Below are positions 29,112 to 41,033 of a stretch of DNA of 64,000 bases, piece by piece. The stretch covers positions 15,338,654 to 15,402,653 of the forward strand of contig NC_135223.1 of assembly GCF_052324685.1 (NCBI RefSeq), written 5' to 3'. This DNA is from Brachyhypopomus gauderio (taxonomy: Eukaryota; Chordata; Actinopteri; Gymnotiformes; Hypopomidae). The notes beneath the pieces are model-generated. The model had not been told where the DNA came from, searched no databases, and saw only the letters and a program-made list of their open reading frames with translations. Every line of letters starts with the position of its first letter. The stretch's first letter is position 1. The translations under genes and the position numbers were made by a program.

Positions 29112-32100
29112 GTAAGAAAAATGTCAAATATAATCAAATTTACAATTCACTAAAATTGACTAAAAAGAAGCAGTGAGCATTTCAAAGTTCAATGCCTTGT
29201 TATATAGTCATATCTTAAACTTTGCCTGAAGCTTAAAGCACATGTTCAGTGGAGTGTGCCAACTACTTTAAACCCAGTGTCCATTTAAATAAAAGTGAGA
29301 TTTTGCTTGAGATGAAATCGTACTGTATTTGATTACATTAAAAAAAAACTTTAATCCTTATGTGCTTTGCCAGGCATAGATGTACCTGGTCATGATCTTC
29401 ATATAAATTATAGTGTGCAGTGTACTGAATCTGCTCGTTGTGGCTAATCCACTCCCTGTCTGTGGCCCTGCTATGGACTTGGTCAGGGAGAGGACAGGAA
29501 TATCGTAGGTAGTGTCATTTAGTGAAATATGGACGCAGCAGATGTGTCTGAGAAAGTGCCATGCCATGATGTTCCTTTAGGGAAGGGAAGCGTTGCACCA
29601 TGTTGCGTGATTTTGGTGATTACACCACTGCAGGCAGACAGTATGGGAATTCTAAAGAGGCATATCACACTGTCATGGCAAAACCAAAACTATTTCAGTG
29701 CCATAGGAAATATTGCTTTGCAAAATGCAAATCTTTAAATCTTTAAATGCGCTCACTTTTCTTCATAAATCCCATTGGTCACCAGGAATTAGTTTTACTG
29801 TCAGAAACAATTTTAAGCCTCAATAATGAATCTGGTTGCCTGTTCATTGGGAGGTCTTGTGGTATTTTTGCCCTGGTGCTCTGTAGCTTTGTATTCAGCT
29901 GAAATAGCACAGGTGGGTTTGATCTTTCACACGCTGATCATACGTGCCTACATGTTGCAACCCTTATTAGACACGTGCAAATGTAGCTCAGTACCTGTGC
30001 AACACCCTGGCCTTCATGTAGGACTAGCAACTTTCTCATGCAGGGTTGTGTGTGTGTGTGTGAGTGGGTGTGTGTGTGTGTGTGGGGGGGGTCGAATGGG
30101 TGACAGGGGACAGCCGGCACTGTCCGTGAATCATGCATGCATTCATAATCTAATACACCAAAACCTCCAACCTGCACTAGTAAGAAACAGAGCTGGCGTT
30201 CATGATACAGGTCATAAAGTTTATTTAATTCAGATGAATGTATTGCTAGGCAGAACAAGGCCTACAGTGGCGTGAGAGTTGGACGTTGGCACTGATCCCA
30301 CCCAGCAGGGCGGCGGCCACAGCCTGATCCATCCCTCATCATTACTCCCACATTCCCTCAGCCCAGAGGCAGAGCAGATTTAGCACAAGCAGCCCAGGAG
30401 CCAGCACTCTGAAATTAGCACGGGCACTTTCATCGATTACTTTGCCTGACTGAAATTGCGACGGCTTTACGACCCGGCCCTTTGACCATGTGCAGAGGCT
30501 TCTGTCTGGTGTCAGCGTGGGTGACTGCTGCATTCTGTGCTGGACTGGCTAAAAAATGTGTGTTCATTTATGTGATTTGCTACAGAGAACAAGCGTTTGA
30601 ACAAGTGCAACTCCTGGGAACGTTTCTGCTTTTATCAACATTCATTTTCCACTCAGTTTTTAAATTCACAAAAGATTATGTTTGTATCAGAATCATTGCC
30701 GTTTTGAAATATCCTTCAAACCCATCAAGCTTTTTGAAGATAATCAGTTATATCCATGTAGAGTTTCAAGATAATCAAATTTTTTTATAATCAAAGAATC
30801 CATTATGTATCTCTGAAGAGCCATTGCTTCATTCCTTTTGGGTTCTCCCTTTCTCTCTCTCAACCCACCCACCATCTTAATCTCTCTTCCCTTCTATCTC
30901 TCCCTCTCACTCTCTTCCCCCTCTCTCTAACCCTCTTTTCACTCTCCTTCCCCTCTTCTCCCTCCCTGCTCTCTTTCTATCTCTCCCTCTGCCTCTCACC
31001 CCCTCCTCAACCTTGCCTCTTTCTGTCTTTCTCTCCCTCTGTGAACAGGATCAGCAGGGCTCTGGATCTCATGGTGCATGAGCACTACATCTTTGATAAT
31101 TAGACATACAAGGCCTTTTAAGAGGCTTTGCTGGGTCACAGCAATGTGTTGTACTTGGTGTTTTACACAGAAACCCTGCTGTGATGACACTTCAGAGCAG
31201 AGGGTCAGCCTGAGGACAGGCTCTCTCTAAACACCCGCCTGAGGTGTGAGCACAAGCTCCACTCGCAGAACTGCAGTTTAGAGAAGGATATGTCAGTATG
31301 TAGGAGTTTGAGTGAAGGTCTCTCAGTGTTGGAGACACACCTGCTTTCACCCGAGATAGTGTAAAAGGTCAGCTTCAGTAAAGAATTATCAGTACGTTTT
31401 TGTATTACCTGATCTCACTCATTAATCCTTTCTGCTAGCTTGAACTAATTAATTACCAAAGAGCTGAGGAGATGTTTTATTCTCTGAATCACATTTGCAG
31501 CGTTTCTTCAAAAGAAAAAAATGACGAGCTAACCTTCAGATTTTCTGGCGGCTTGAGTCAAAAGAACGCATCGGTGTTGTGGACCAGTGTTGACCGGTGT
31601 TGTGGACCAGTGCCCACAGAATAGTGCACACCTCTTCTCACAGAGGAATATTCTGTCTAGAATAAGGCTGACCACGGGTAAACACTCGAATGCAGCGCTT
31701 TGTGTCTAGACTAGACTAGAGCAACACCCGTCTACAATGTGTCTCGTCTTCTTCTGCTACCATTCTGCAGAGCTTTGGGTATCAATTAGAAGGTTATTAC
31801 ACTCTCCGGTATAAGCGTGACAGTTCTGCTGATCTCTGGACCTGAGGTGCTTTCAGCGCAAATTGCTCCGCTTTCCAACCTCTATACATGCACCATAAAT
31901 CAACCCGCGACATCCTCTAATTAAGATTAAAAACATCTGCATCACGACCCGGTGCATCAGGGAGATGGAGAGCTCGCCTACAGGGATACGCGAGACCCAG
32001 TTCGGCTACATACCCATGATAGACGTGATAAATATGCGATGAACCCGGGCCTAACGCGCCTATGATCTATATTTTCTAAAACGTTTGGCTCGTCAGCCAC

Positions 32101-33154
32101 TTACTAAGGCTAAATAAGGCGCTCCGTGCCACCGAGGCACCGTCCGTGCGGACAGCTTTAATCTGTCGGATTTAATCCGTTTATTTGGGCACGTCGTGGC
32201 GGGATGAAGCAGGTAGGTCTTCATATTTATGCAGCTGTTCATGCTTTCAGAAGAGATTATCGTTACCTCCATAAAACTCGATTTTAAGCTGTGCGGTTTG
32301 TCTGTTTCCACCTGTTTATTTACTGTTAATTCTCAACATCTATAAAAGCGGTGGATATCTGTACTTGGACCTTAGATGTGAAGCGCGAGCTATTTTAACA
32401 TTCTCAGTACTGTGGTTCTGGGTATGACGGGCCTATACCGCCCACGCCGAGGTCAAGATCCCTCTACATCAGTCTGATTTATGCTGATGGAATTAACATG
32501 AGGCGATGCAACCATAGTGTCTCCTTACTGGTCTAAAATAATACTTGTGTTCGTTTAGGTGGAGATTCTGGATGCTAAGACAAAAAAACAGTTGTGTTTT
32601 TTGGACAAGGTAAGCAGAAATTGACCGTAAATTAACTATTTTGCAATTTCCAACAAGTCTGCATTTTAGCACTTCCCCTACACTAACACACCTGGTTAAA
32701 TAACAGGTATGGTCATTAGCCGACGAGATTAATCTGATGTGTTTTGACAGGCAAACACTTTTGCAAACTTTAGATATTTACATATAAATATCATAGAATA
32801 TTTCAACAAATTCCACAGGAAAACATCAAATGACAACAACAAATGGTTGTTGGTTTTCCACGGGGTTTTTTATGAGGTTACGTTCTCAACATGAAGACAG
32901 TTACACTGCTCTGGCAATAACTTTAAGCTCTATGTAAGAATTCAACATCATGTGTTTGTGTACAGGTTGAACCTCAGTCAACCGTTGGTGACATTAAAGC
33001 ATTGTTCCACAAGTCACGTAAGATTCAGTTAATTGGTTCATGTCTCAGTGCCATGTTGGTCAGATGCAACATGACATTATATGTCTCACTAATGAACACA
33101 TGTTGAGTTTTGTTTCGCTACAGAGAACATTAAAATGTGTACAAATTTATCTCT

Positions 33155-33231
<77 letters not shown>

Positions 33232-36200
33232 GCACATATTTACTGTTGATTCCTCCAAGATCCAAGGTGGTATCCAGCAAGACAAGCTCTGAAACTACAT
33301 CCCAGTGAGTACAAGACATTTCATACTTAATAAAAGTCTCCCATTAACACTATTAAACATTATACTGATACACTGTTATCGTTTGAGACTCCTGTATTGT
33401 ATATCACCTGTACAGATACATGTGGTGAGGTGCTCTGGTCAACATGATCATGAGGCACTGAACACAAGCTGCAAGAGCCTTCATTTGAAATCATTATATG
33501 GGTTAACACCTTCCCAGAAGACATCTAAAAATGATTCTTCCATTAATCTTTTATGTCATCTATATAGCGGGTTTAAAAAGGTCAACTTGAGATTCATACA
33601 CAATGAGCTCATATAAAATTAATCCACTTGCTCCAGAAGCAGCGTCTCATTCCTCTGAGGGAAAAGCTGAAGGGTCTTTTTTTTCTCTCACTTGTGACTT
33701 ACGTTGGCACAGAACATAATTCATCATAGCATCAATTAAAATTAAACTGGAAAACATCTGTTATGTTGGGGGGGGGGGGGGTGGTGTATAGTATCATGAT
33801 CTCTAGAAGGTCGTGCTGACAAGTGAACACAGTATAGCGCAGAATCAAAAGCCATCATATATTGACAATACATTACAGTTTTATTAAGAATGACAGGATC
33901 AAAGTAACCAGATAATATCATTATTAAACTGGTTTTAATGTTTTTATTTTCTTTTCAGTGGGAAACCAGCTTACAGATGCAGACGTTCTTCAGAATCTCC
34001 CAGTCGGGACCACGGCTACGCTGTACTTTCGAGACCTGGGTGCGCAGTTAGGCTGGACAATGGTAAGAGCAGGGACACCGTCGAGCTGGACATGATCGCA
34101 CATGCCTCATGAATGACTGCGGAATATAATCAGTGCTTATATGGAACATTTCTGTCAGCAAGAATTCCTGTTTTGGATTCCTAGAGTTCCTAAAGGTGGA
34201 ACACCTAAGTACACCCTATGATAAATGTAATGTGTTGAGTATCATTAGTGCTGGAGAATGACGTTACCTTTCTGAGTCTTGGTAGAATTTACTCAGTCAT
34301 GTGTGGGATTTCTAAGGCTGCTTAGCAACAATGCCAGTTAACGAAAATTGCATAAAGCTAAAAAAAAAAAAAATGAATGAAACCTAAATAAAAGTGAATA
34401 ATCAGAATTTGCTATGAACCCTGATGTCAGAGATACTTTCCTGTATCATTCCTCTTGAGCTTGATTAGATGAGATTGCATGTCTGATCCCAAACTGAGCA
34501 GGATGCCATTTGTCATGTGCAGGTGTTTATGTCCGAGTATGTAGGACCACTCTTAATATACCTCCTCTTCTACTTCCGCCTTCCTCATATCTACGCCCAT
34601 AAATACGCCTTCAGTGTCAGCCCCCATCCTGTGGTCAGGTACGCCCCCTCATCTCTGGCCCTTATTTCACACCACAGTCCTTCATCTGCACCTCCGTGTT
34701 TCAACCTTTTTTAGTGTGTGATTTCGTCTCTGGTGTCCACAGGCTGGCATGTGCTTGTCATTCTTTCCACTACATCAAGAGGTTGGTGGAGACCGTGTTT
34801 GTGCATCGTTTCTCACACGGCACCATGCCTCTAAGAAAAATCATAAGGGTATGCACCGAAGACCACACTGCTGGAGACATCATTTAGCTCAGCTCTGACA
34901 AGTGGTGTAGTTCTAACAAATAAAAAAGTGATTTATCAGAAGAATAGGTAATATTTTGTATATGTTGTTTTGCTTGATATCACAGAACTGTGTTTATTAC
35001 TGGGGCTTTTCTGCATGGCTGGCTTACTACATCAACCATCCCCTCTATACTCCACCATGTGAGTGTACACCCAGACCATCATATTCCCTCACACATTTTG
35101 AAGACCAGTTCATTATGTTACCAAACACGTATAAATGATTTTGCAGCATATGGTGAGAGGCAGGTCTACTACGCCCTGATCATCTTTGCAGTGAGTACAT
35201 TTTTAATTTTCAACGATCTCAATGGAAAATTGCACGTTATCTTTACATCTAATCTCTATCTACTACATCTGTACCACATGGCTGGATATTATGGGAAATT
35301 ATTTCTAAATGTTTTTCGGTTCTTAGAAAAGACTGGGAAACTCATTTAAACTAAAAACAGCCGTGATAGCAGCGTAAGTGCAGTTCATGATGAAGATATC
35401 AGTGGTCATTCATAAGCTTCCATTGGGTTTGGAGTCATCGAGTTGTCTGTTTCCTACACAAAGGGAAGCCTGTAAAATTTATTAGTGATAATCAACCATA
35501 CTCTACAGATGTGATACAGAAAAAAAGATTAAAACATTTCTCTAATATTTCTGTTAATGTTCACTATATTCAGAGTTGGCTCCCATCTTTCATGACTTTT
35601 GCTGCTTGTCTTCCAGTTGTGTGAGGCAGGTAGTTTCTCAATTCACTGGTCGCTCAACAACTTACGAGGAGGTAAGCGGCTGATCAACAAATGTCTGCTA
35701 GATCAGTACAGACTGCATGACAGACGTCGGAGGATAAAAGACCGCGTTCTGTTGCATTTGGTTAGCAGGGGTCAAGTGTCGGCGTTTCCCTCACCCGTCC
35801 AAAAACCCCTTTACCTGGCTCTTCTTCTTCGTGTCCTGTCCCAACTACACGTACGAGGTCAGAGTCCTCTACACACCAGCACAATGTTCTCCAAACACGA
35901 GTGAACCTAAGTGTTGCCTTGTCATGCCATTCATGCTTGTACCTGTAGGAAACCGACTGCAATTTAGTAACCTCCCTGCTGTAATAGAGAGTAAACTGAA
36001 GTGTTGTAGTTCCTTTAGGATTGAGAATGAAAATCTGTAGAACAGTGGATACCATCCCTTGGTTTCATATCTACCTTCCTGCAAGTTTTACCTCCAAACC
36101 AAACTCACCTGATCTAGCTAACTATTGGCTGCATAGAGTTATTGGATAGATCTGGTGAGGTGGATTAGGGACGAAGTTAAACTCTGCAGGGTGGTTGATC

Positions 36201-36873
36201 TCCAGGACCAGAGTTCATTACCCTGCCATAGAATGTTCTAGAACGTTCTCCTCAGTTCCCTCTTTTGGTCTCAAGAGATTTTCTTTTAAAGCTTTTACTT
36301 TGAACATTTTAAAGCAAGGATATCCCCACAAAGTGGCAAAGGTCCAAAACTATTCCCACCAAAGAGTTGACTTAAATGTTCAAGGCTCCCTATTAATTAT
36401 TCAAACAGGATATGTTTCTAATTAGTTTTAAGAGAATTCTGGACCTGACCTAGCACTTTCTGAGAGAAAACATAAGCAGCCGGCACTTGAGTGTTTGTGT
36501 TTTGGCAAGAAGGATGTGGCGTAGTGCCAACAGCTTAACATTTGGTTGTGTAAAATCCAGTCCTCACCCTTGACGGTATTCTTCAATGAACTGCAGGTGG
36601 GCGTCTGGGTAAGCTTTTCCATCATGACTCAGTGTGTTCCAGGTGAGTTATTAGCAATGCACAGCTACATCTATATATCTTAATAAAAGCTAGCATATAT
36701 TATATATGACTGTAATCCTCTTGATCTGGTCTCTTTTTGTTGCAGTTGTTCTCTTCACACTGATAGGATTTGTTCAGATGACGATATGGGCTAAAGGGAA
36801 ACACAGAGCCTACACCAGAGAGTTTAAGGATTACCCCGCCGTACGCATGCCCATCCTGCCCCTCGTGCTCTGA
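29088..36873 (+). CDS. tecr: very-long-chain trans-2,3-enoyl-CoA reductase (tecr family), complete
   Basis: Join 29088-29111 (or 32204-32212), 32559-32609, 32966-33017, 33260-33304, 33959-34062, 34523-34638, 34743-34848, 34986-35058, 35147-35190, 35617-35671, 35769-35857, 36597-36642, 36746-36873. All introns are GT-AG and every phase joins. The product is 310 residues with exon 1a or 305 with exon 1b; human TECR has 308. TECR performs the last step of the ER fatty-acid elongation cycle, reducing trans-2-enoyl-CoA with NADPH, and also saturates the sphingosine-derived chain. The N-terminal ubiquitin-like part ([17 protein letters not shown]) is followed by membrane segments and the steroid-5-alpha-reductase-like C-terminal domain ([24 protein letters not shown]). 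Discriminating positions favour TECR over the muscle paralogue TECRL ([25 protein letters not shown]). A teleost-specific paralogue remains possible. Confidence 0.93.
31960..32203 (+). promoter_or_regulatory. tecr: putative CpG-containing promoter of tecr exon 1b
   Basis: The stretch just upstream of ATG 32204 is unusually rich in CpG for this AT-rich window (cgcgagacc, taacgcgcc, ggcgctccg, accgtccgtgcg, acgtcgtggcggg) and free of repeats. This is promoter-like by composition only; no TATA box was assigned. Confidence 0.4.
32204..32212 (+). CDS. tecr: tecr candidate first coding exon 1b
   Basis: ATG AAG CAG followed by donor gtaggt at 32213, phase 0. It starts MK like the human TECR first exon (MKHYE) and sits at the end of the CpG-rich stretch, so it may be the main start. 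It is tiny, so context rather than coding signal supports it. Confidence 0.55.
32559..32609 (+). CDS. tecr: tecr exon 2
   Basis: Acceptor tttag ends at 32558 and donor gtaagc starts at 32610. The 17 codons read [17 protein letters not shown], close to human [17 protein letters not shown]. Confidence 0.95.
32966..33017 (+). CDS. tecr: tecr exon 3
   Basis: Acceptor tacag and donor gtaaga. It encodes [17 protein letters not shown] and the first base of His. Confidence 0.95.
33151..33237. repeat. (CT)n-(CA)n compound microsatellite
   Basis: About 32 CT then about 9 CA dinucleotides in the tecr intron, close to the exon 4 acceptor where it extends the polypyrimidine tract. Confidence 0.97.
33260..33304 (+). 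CDS. tecr: tecr exon 4
   Basis: Acceptor ccaag and donor gtgagt. It completes [15 protein letters not shown] plus one base. A (CT)n-(CA)n tract lies 22 bp upstream of the acceptor. Confidence 0.93.
33769..33781. repeat. poly-G tract
   Basis: A run of about 13 G in a tecr intron, a common site of sequencing error. Confidence 0.9.
33959..34062 (+). CDS. tecr: tecr exon 5
   Basis: Acceptor tttcag and donor gtaaga. It encodes [18 protein letters not shown] then [16 protein letters not shown], the end of the ubiquitin-like region. Confidence 0.95.
34523..34638 (+). CDS. tecr: tecr exon 6
   Basis: Acceptor tgcag and donor gtacgc. It encodes [19 protein letters not shown], the first membrane segment, and ends two bases into an Arg codon. 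Confidence 0.95.
34743..34848 (+). CDS. tecr: tecr exon 7
   Basis: Acceptor cacag and donor gtatgc. It encodes [19 protein letters not shown] then [16 protein letters not shown], which is strongly conserved in TECR. Confidence 0.95.
34986..35058 (+). CDS. tecr: tecr exon 8
   Basis: Acceptor cacag and donor gtgagt. It encodes [19 protein letters not shown] then LYTPP, a membrane segment. Confidence 0.95.
35147..35190 (+). CDS. tecr: tecr exon 9
   Basis: Acceptor tgcag and donor gtgagt. It encodes (S)[14 protein letters not shown], phase 0 at its 3' end. Confidence 0.92.
35617..35671 (+). CDS. tecr: tecr exon 10
   Basis: Acceptor tccag and donor gtaagc. It encodes [18 protein letters not shown] plus one base. 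Confidence 0.93.
35769..35857 (+). CDS. tecr: tecr exon 11
   Basis: Acceptor tagcag and donor gtcaga, a weak but valid GT. It encodes [19 protein letters not shown], the signature of the reductase domain. Confidence 0.94.
36597..36642 (+). CDS. tecr: tecr exon 12
   Basis: Acceptor ctgcag and donor gtgagt. It encodes [15 protein letters not shown] plus one base; the human counterpart is VGSWIGFAIMTQCLP. Confidence 0.94.
36746..36873 (+). CDS. tecr: tecr terminal exon 13
   Basis: Acceptor tgcag. It encodes [19 protein letters not shown] then [20 protein letters not shown] and LVL, with stop TGA at 36871-36873. The C-terminus matches the TECR family in length and in the basic NADPH-side motif. 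Confidence 0.96.
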
Positions 36874-37278
36874 TAGCGAAGACTCATCACTCTACAGGAT
36901 GCCTGCTCCTCCTCACATTACAACAGGAGTTTCAGGACTAACCCAACTGCACTGATCATAATCCCCCTATGTGAAGATCAATGAAATCGCAGAACTATTG
37001 TGAATAATATGAAAGTATGGAGTGGAGTGGAGTGGACTGGACTGTGGTCTACACAGCAGAGTGATGAGGGAGCCTGTGGCTCCCTGTGGCCGTAGGAGCC
37101 CGGAGGCTGTCTGTTGCCAACATTAACATTTATATAGACAAAGAGACAGCTTCAGTAATGGCCAGTGACTGTAGAAGAAACGTGAGATAAATGAAGAAAA
37201 TGTTAATGGTCTCTGGGTGCCTCAGGTGTTTTCTATTTAGTTCTACTGCTTCCATGGCCTTAGAATACCAGGGTTTTA

Positions 37279-37280
<2 letters not shown>

Positions 37281-37319
<39 letters not shown>
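37281..37319. repeat. (TG)n microsatellite in tecr 3' UTR
   Basis: About 19 TG dinucleotides between the tecr stop and its likely poly(A) signal. Confidence 0.95.
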
Positions 37320-37320
<1 letters not shown>

Positions 37321-37347
37321 TGTGTATTTGTTGGGGGTGGGGGGGTG

Positions 37348-37353
37348 AATAAA
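37348..37353 (+). terminator. tecr: tecr candidate poly(A) signal
   Basis: AATAAA 475 bp after the stop; further hexamers lie at 37411-37416 and 37522-37527. Confidence 0.6.
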
Positions 37354-37800
37354 AGTAATATATTCCTTTTTCAACTGATGAATATTTACTTCATGACTGC
37401 ATAGGATCACAATAAAATCATGAATTATCTATTAATATATAAACATTTCATACTATACCCATACTGTATATTTATTTGGCTTGTCCATATTTAACGTGAT
37501 CAGAAAACATGCAACAATGAAAATAAACAACCATGTTCTCTGTGTACTCAGGAAACACTGCATGTTGGGAAAATAGATTTATAAATCTATTGTGTATTTC
37601 CCCATTTGCAGAAAAAGTAACCATCTGTGGTTTGCAATAATGTCACATAATGCAATGTATATATTTAATCAGAATAATATATAGAATAATCTAAGTAGTA
37701 ATAATCACCATTGGACACAAAAATATCAGTAACAAACGAATAAATATGAATAAATGATTCAGGTCTGGCTGGCTACCTCGTGACTTCTGTTTGCCTCCAG

Positions 37801-37806
37801 TTTATT
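37801..37806 (-). terminator. poly(A) signal of the abca4-like gene
   Basis: AATAAA on the minus strand (tttatt on plus), 59 bp beyond the last-exon stop codon. tecr and this gene are convergent, with about 450 bp between their poly(A) signals. Confidence 0.5.
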
Positions 37807-37864
37807 GCAGATGTTCTTGCATCTCTGCAGAAGGCCAAGCGATGAAAGTGTGCAGCAGAATGTA

Positions 37865-38080
37865 TCAGAGCTCCAAACAGCAGAGAAGAACCTCAGGACT
37901 CTTTTCTCCTGGTTGTGGCCCAAACCCAGCGTGCGTCAGCCTCCCTCGGGGGATGCGGCAGGTTTCTGTCCAAAGCTTCTCCAGCAGAACTCGCAGGTGT
38001 GGCTCTGATGTTCCATCTGGCCCCTGCAGCCTGTGAGCAGAGCAGTAGAGACACAGCTGCTTGGCAGAGTTCACCAACAC
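37865..38080 (-). pseudogene. abca4: abca4-like last exon (frame open)
   Basis: Acceptor ttttcctccag is followed by VLVNSAKQ, equivalent to VFVNFAKQ at the start of the last ABCA4 exon, where the intron falls after LDQ. The frame stays open for 71 codons to TGA at 37865-37867. The tail is longer than, and unlike, known ABCA4 tails, so the stop is probably not ancestral. Confidence 0.65.
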
Positions 38081-38405
38081 CTGGAGGAAAACACATGTGA
38101 CAATAAAAGCAAACACTCCAGAACTCAGTGGTCGCCCTACACAACTCGCTGAACAGGGCTGCTTTTTCTGATTGATTAGTAAAGCCAAATTTTCAAAAAC
38201 CAAAATGGCTGACCTAGAGGACCCCACTAATCTGTCCCACGTTAGCACGTGTAAGTAAATCTTTCAGGAACCAGAACAGGTGCCAACATCAAATGACAGC
38301 AGGAAAGACAAGATGTGCCTCAGTGCCCTCCCTGTGACAGACTTTGGTCCTGTTCGGATCCAAATGGTTGGGACAGAATCCTGTGAAATCTTCCCCTCTG
38401 CTTAC

Positions 38406-38469
38406 AGCAGCATTCTGGGTAACAGACTAGTCCTCAGTACTGACAACTGTCCTTGATGGACAGGAGCAG
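38406..38469 (-). pseudogene. abca4: abca4-like penultimate exon with stops
   Basis: Acceptor gccaccag, then LLLSIKDS (family LLLSHKDS), then a frame change to TED, stop, SVTQNAA (family EEYSVTQTTLDQ), then donor gtaagc. Both relevant frames contain a stop, TGA or TAG. Confidence 0.7.
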
Positions 38470-38968
38470 CTGGTGGCAGAGACCGACCCCAGGGCTCCTA
38501 TCCTAAATCATAAGTCATTCTGGAGTCCCCCACAGGAATGAGGGGTTCTGTTCCAGTGCTGGTTCAACCGGCTCACGTACGTCACAGCCGCAAACTGACC
38601 ACACACAGCTGCTCTCTTCATCGGCTTTTGATTTTTTTTTTTTCTACAGTTCTGGTTGTGATGAGCCATTTTGTATGTTTGCATTTCTGTGTGAAAAGGC
38701 AATTCATTAGCACAAGACCCTACCATCTGGTGCAAATGGTTTCATTATCATTTGCAACAGATGGTTTGTTAATAATGATTTTTTTGTATTTGATATAATG
38801 GGTCTGTGTGGGACGGTGTGACACAAGCAGCAGGAGGGCGGGGCAGCCAGTGCTGATGAGGGCGGGGCAGGTCTTAGACCGTCCAGTCAGGATAGAGAGA
38901 ATAGATGTGTGAAAAGAGAGAACATGAAAGATGGAGTGATGCAACCGACATGAATGAGCTGTGAGTGT

Positions 38969-39036
38969 ATATGTGTGTGTGTGTGTGTGTGTGTATGTGC
39001 GTGCATGTGCATCTGTGCATTGTGTGTGTGTGTGTG

Positions 39037-39078
<42 letters not shown>
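38969..39078. repeat. interrupted (TG)n microsatellite
   Basis: About 110 bp of TG with a few interruptions (gtgcgtgcatgtgcatctgtgc). Confidence 0.95.
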
Positions 39079-39080
<2 letters not shown>

Positions 39081-39856
39081 AATGTCACTTATCTTGATCT
39101 CTGGAACTCCTCTGGAACTCCTCTATACCAACCAACCTGTTATCTACAGCATCAATATCAGAACAGAATGTTGTGTACAGCATCAATCCGAGGACAGTAC
39201 ACTGTGTCCTGTTACATATCCAGGATATTGGTCAGAATGTTGTAAGACACAAATAATGCATTGTATGCAGACAGGACCATGTAAAACATTGAAGCAGTCA
39301 CTGAAGAGGAAAAGGAGTTTCATTACGTTATTCTGCAGATATCCAAGATACATCCACATCCAAAAATATCCCCATGGTGACAATGGGAATAGGAATGTCC
39401 ATAAGGGGGCATGTTTACACTGTGGTAACAGTAACAAAATAGCAATGACTCTATCTTAAAATTTTATACTGGCCTATATATTTTATAAAAAAAAAAATGA
39501 ATTATGCTTGGAATATGTGTCATATACTCTCACAGCATCACAACCCGAGGGCATGATAGTCTGAATCATATGAAGCTATGAAACAGCAATCTACCAGACC
39601 AGGACAGTGTTAGGGCACACAGATGTGGGGATTATTATGGCATTAGGATGGGTGCATGGGTGTGGGTGTGTGTGCATGGTCAGGGTGAAGGTGATGTAGT
39701 GGGATGGGTGGAGATGGTGTTAAAGCATGTGGCCATAAAGAGAATGGAGTCTTAGGATATCTGGGCAGGTTTGGGATGGTGTTAAGGTCACACCTACCAC
39801 CATAATGGGCCGTAAAACATGCTATCCACAGCACACGGTGTGACTGTGCACTTTAC

Positions 39857-39905
39857 CTCTCCTGATGGCCACGTCCACACAGATCCTGCGTACCGCTAAG
39901 TATAT
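39857..39905 (-). pseudogene. abca4: abca4-like NBD2 entry exon remnant
   Basis: Acceptor tctcag, then IYLAVRRICVDVAIRRG and donor gtaaag. The family has KIYPG..SPAVDRLCVGVRPGE with an exon border after RPGE. It is shortened by about five residues. Confidence 0.55.
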
Positions 39906-40116
39906 CTGAGATATCATACTGCTATGAACTCGTATGGTGGACAGGGAGAAAACAATGGTTAGTGGCTTCATTACTTTTCACTTATACTGAATATATTAAG
40001 TGCAAATACCTTTTGTAAAACTGCCTTTTTTGCTTTCTTGCTGACCTGATTTAAAAGTTAACAGAAGTGAAGGAGACCAAAAGTCTCCTCCTATTGGGAG
40101 AGAGAGATGTGGCTAA

Positions 40117-40230
40117 CACACGCACACGCAGACACACTCACACGCACACGCAGACACACTCACACGCAGACACACTCACGCTCTCACACACACACACAAA
40201 CACACGCACACACACACGTGCGCATGCATG

Positions 40231-40281
<51 letters not shown>

Positions 40282-40300
40282 ACTCCACACACACACACAA
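40117..40300. repeat. (CA)n-rich tract
   Basis: About 180 bp of CA/CACG repeats; a further (TG)n lies at 40642-40682. Confidence 0.95.
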
Positions 40301-40646
40301 CTGCTGAGGTTTTAACCTCAGACTACAGAATTCAATTAAGCAGTTACAGTGCATGAATTAGGGCATGTATGCAGCATACAGTACAGGCTCTGTTCATGAA
40401 TTAATATTACATAAGCTGTGACATTAAAATACTTTTACTTGTGAACTATCATGTAGTTTTTATAAATATAAAACAGCATTAAGTATAAAATGTAGAAATA
40501 TAATACAATTGTACTATATGTAGTGTGGGATACTGAGTCAGAGACTGATATAATAACCTCGATGTGTCACACTGTAAAGTATTATGTGTGAACTGAGGAT
40601 GTATTGATTTGTGTTAGGGTTGCATGTAACTGAAGATTAGTATGTG

Positions 40647-40684
<38 letters not shown>

Positions 40685-40699
40685 CTCACTAGTGCTCAC

Positions 40700-40792
40700 C
40701 AGGAAGCAATCCTGGATGAGGATTTTGAGGGTGAAGTAGACAAATCCCTCCACAGCAATAAACGTCATGTTTCCCCCACCAAATCCCAGTTA
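40700..40792 (-). pseudogene. abca4: abca4-like membrane exon with frameshift
   Basis: NWDLVG is read in one frame and GNMTFIAVEGFVYFTLKILI in the next, followed by donor gtgagc at 40699. The family is [20 protein letters not shown]. The match across the frameshift is residue for residue, which makes this one of the clearest disabling lesions. Confidence 0.8.
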
Positions 40793-40808
40793 AAAAGCTC
40801 CACCTCAT

Positions 40809-41033
40809 AGATCTATCACACCATAAATCTTTCACCCTGTAGGTCTCTCACAAAATAGATCTCACGCCATAAATATCTCACACTGTAGATCTCTCACATT
40901 GTAAATATCTCACACTTAATATATCTCACACAGTAGATCTCTAACACCATAGAAGTCTCACACCATTAATACGTCACACCGTAGAATTCTCACACTGCAA
41001 ATATCTCACACAACAAATCTCACACTGTAGATC
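40809..41033. repeat. 16-17-bp minisatellite, left part
   Basis: Degenerate tctcacactgtagatc / tctcacaccataaata units, split from the right part (41700-41892) by a LINE insertion. Confidence 0.9.

Noticed and set aside
37865..38248. Zinc-finger-like reading (HTCEFCWRSFGQ) in another frame of the last abca4-like exon
   Set aside because: A single half-motif with a stop soon after. The VLVNSAKQ frame with its exact intron position explains the segment better.
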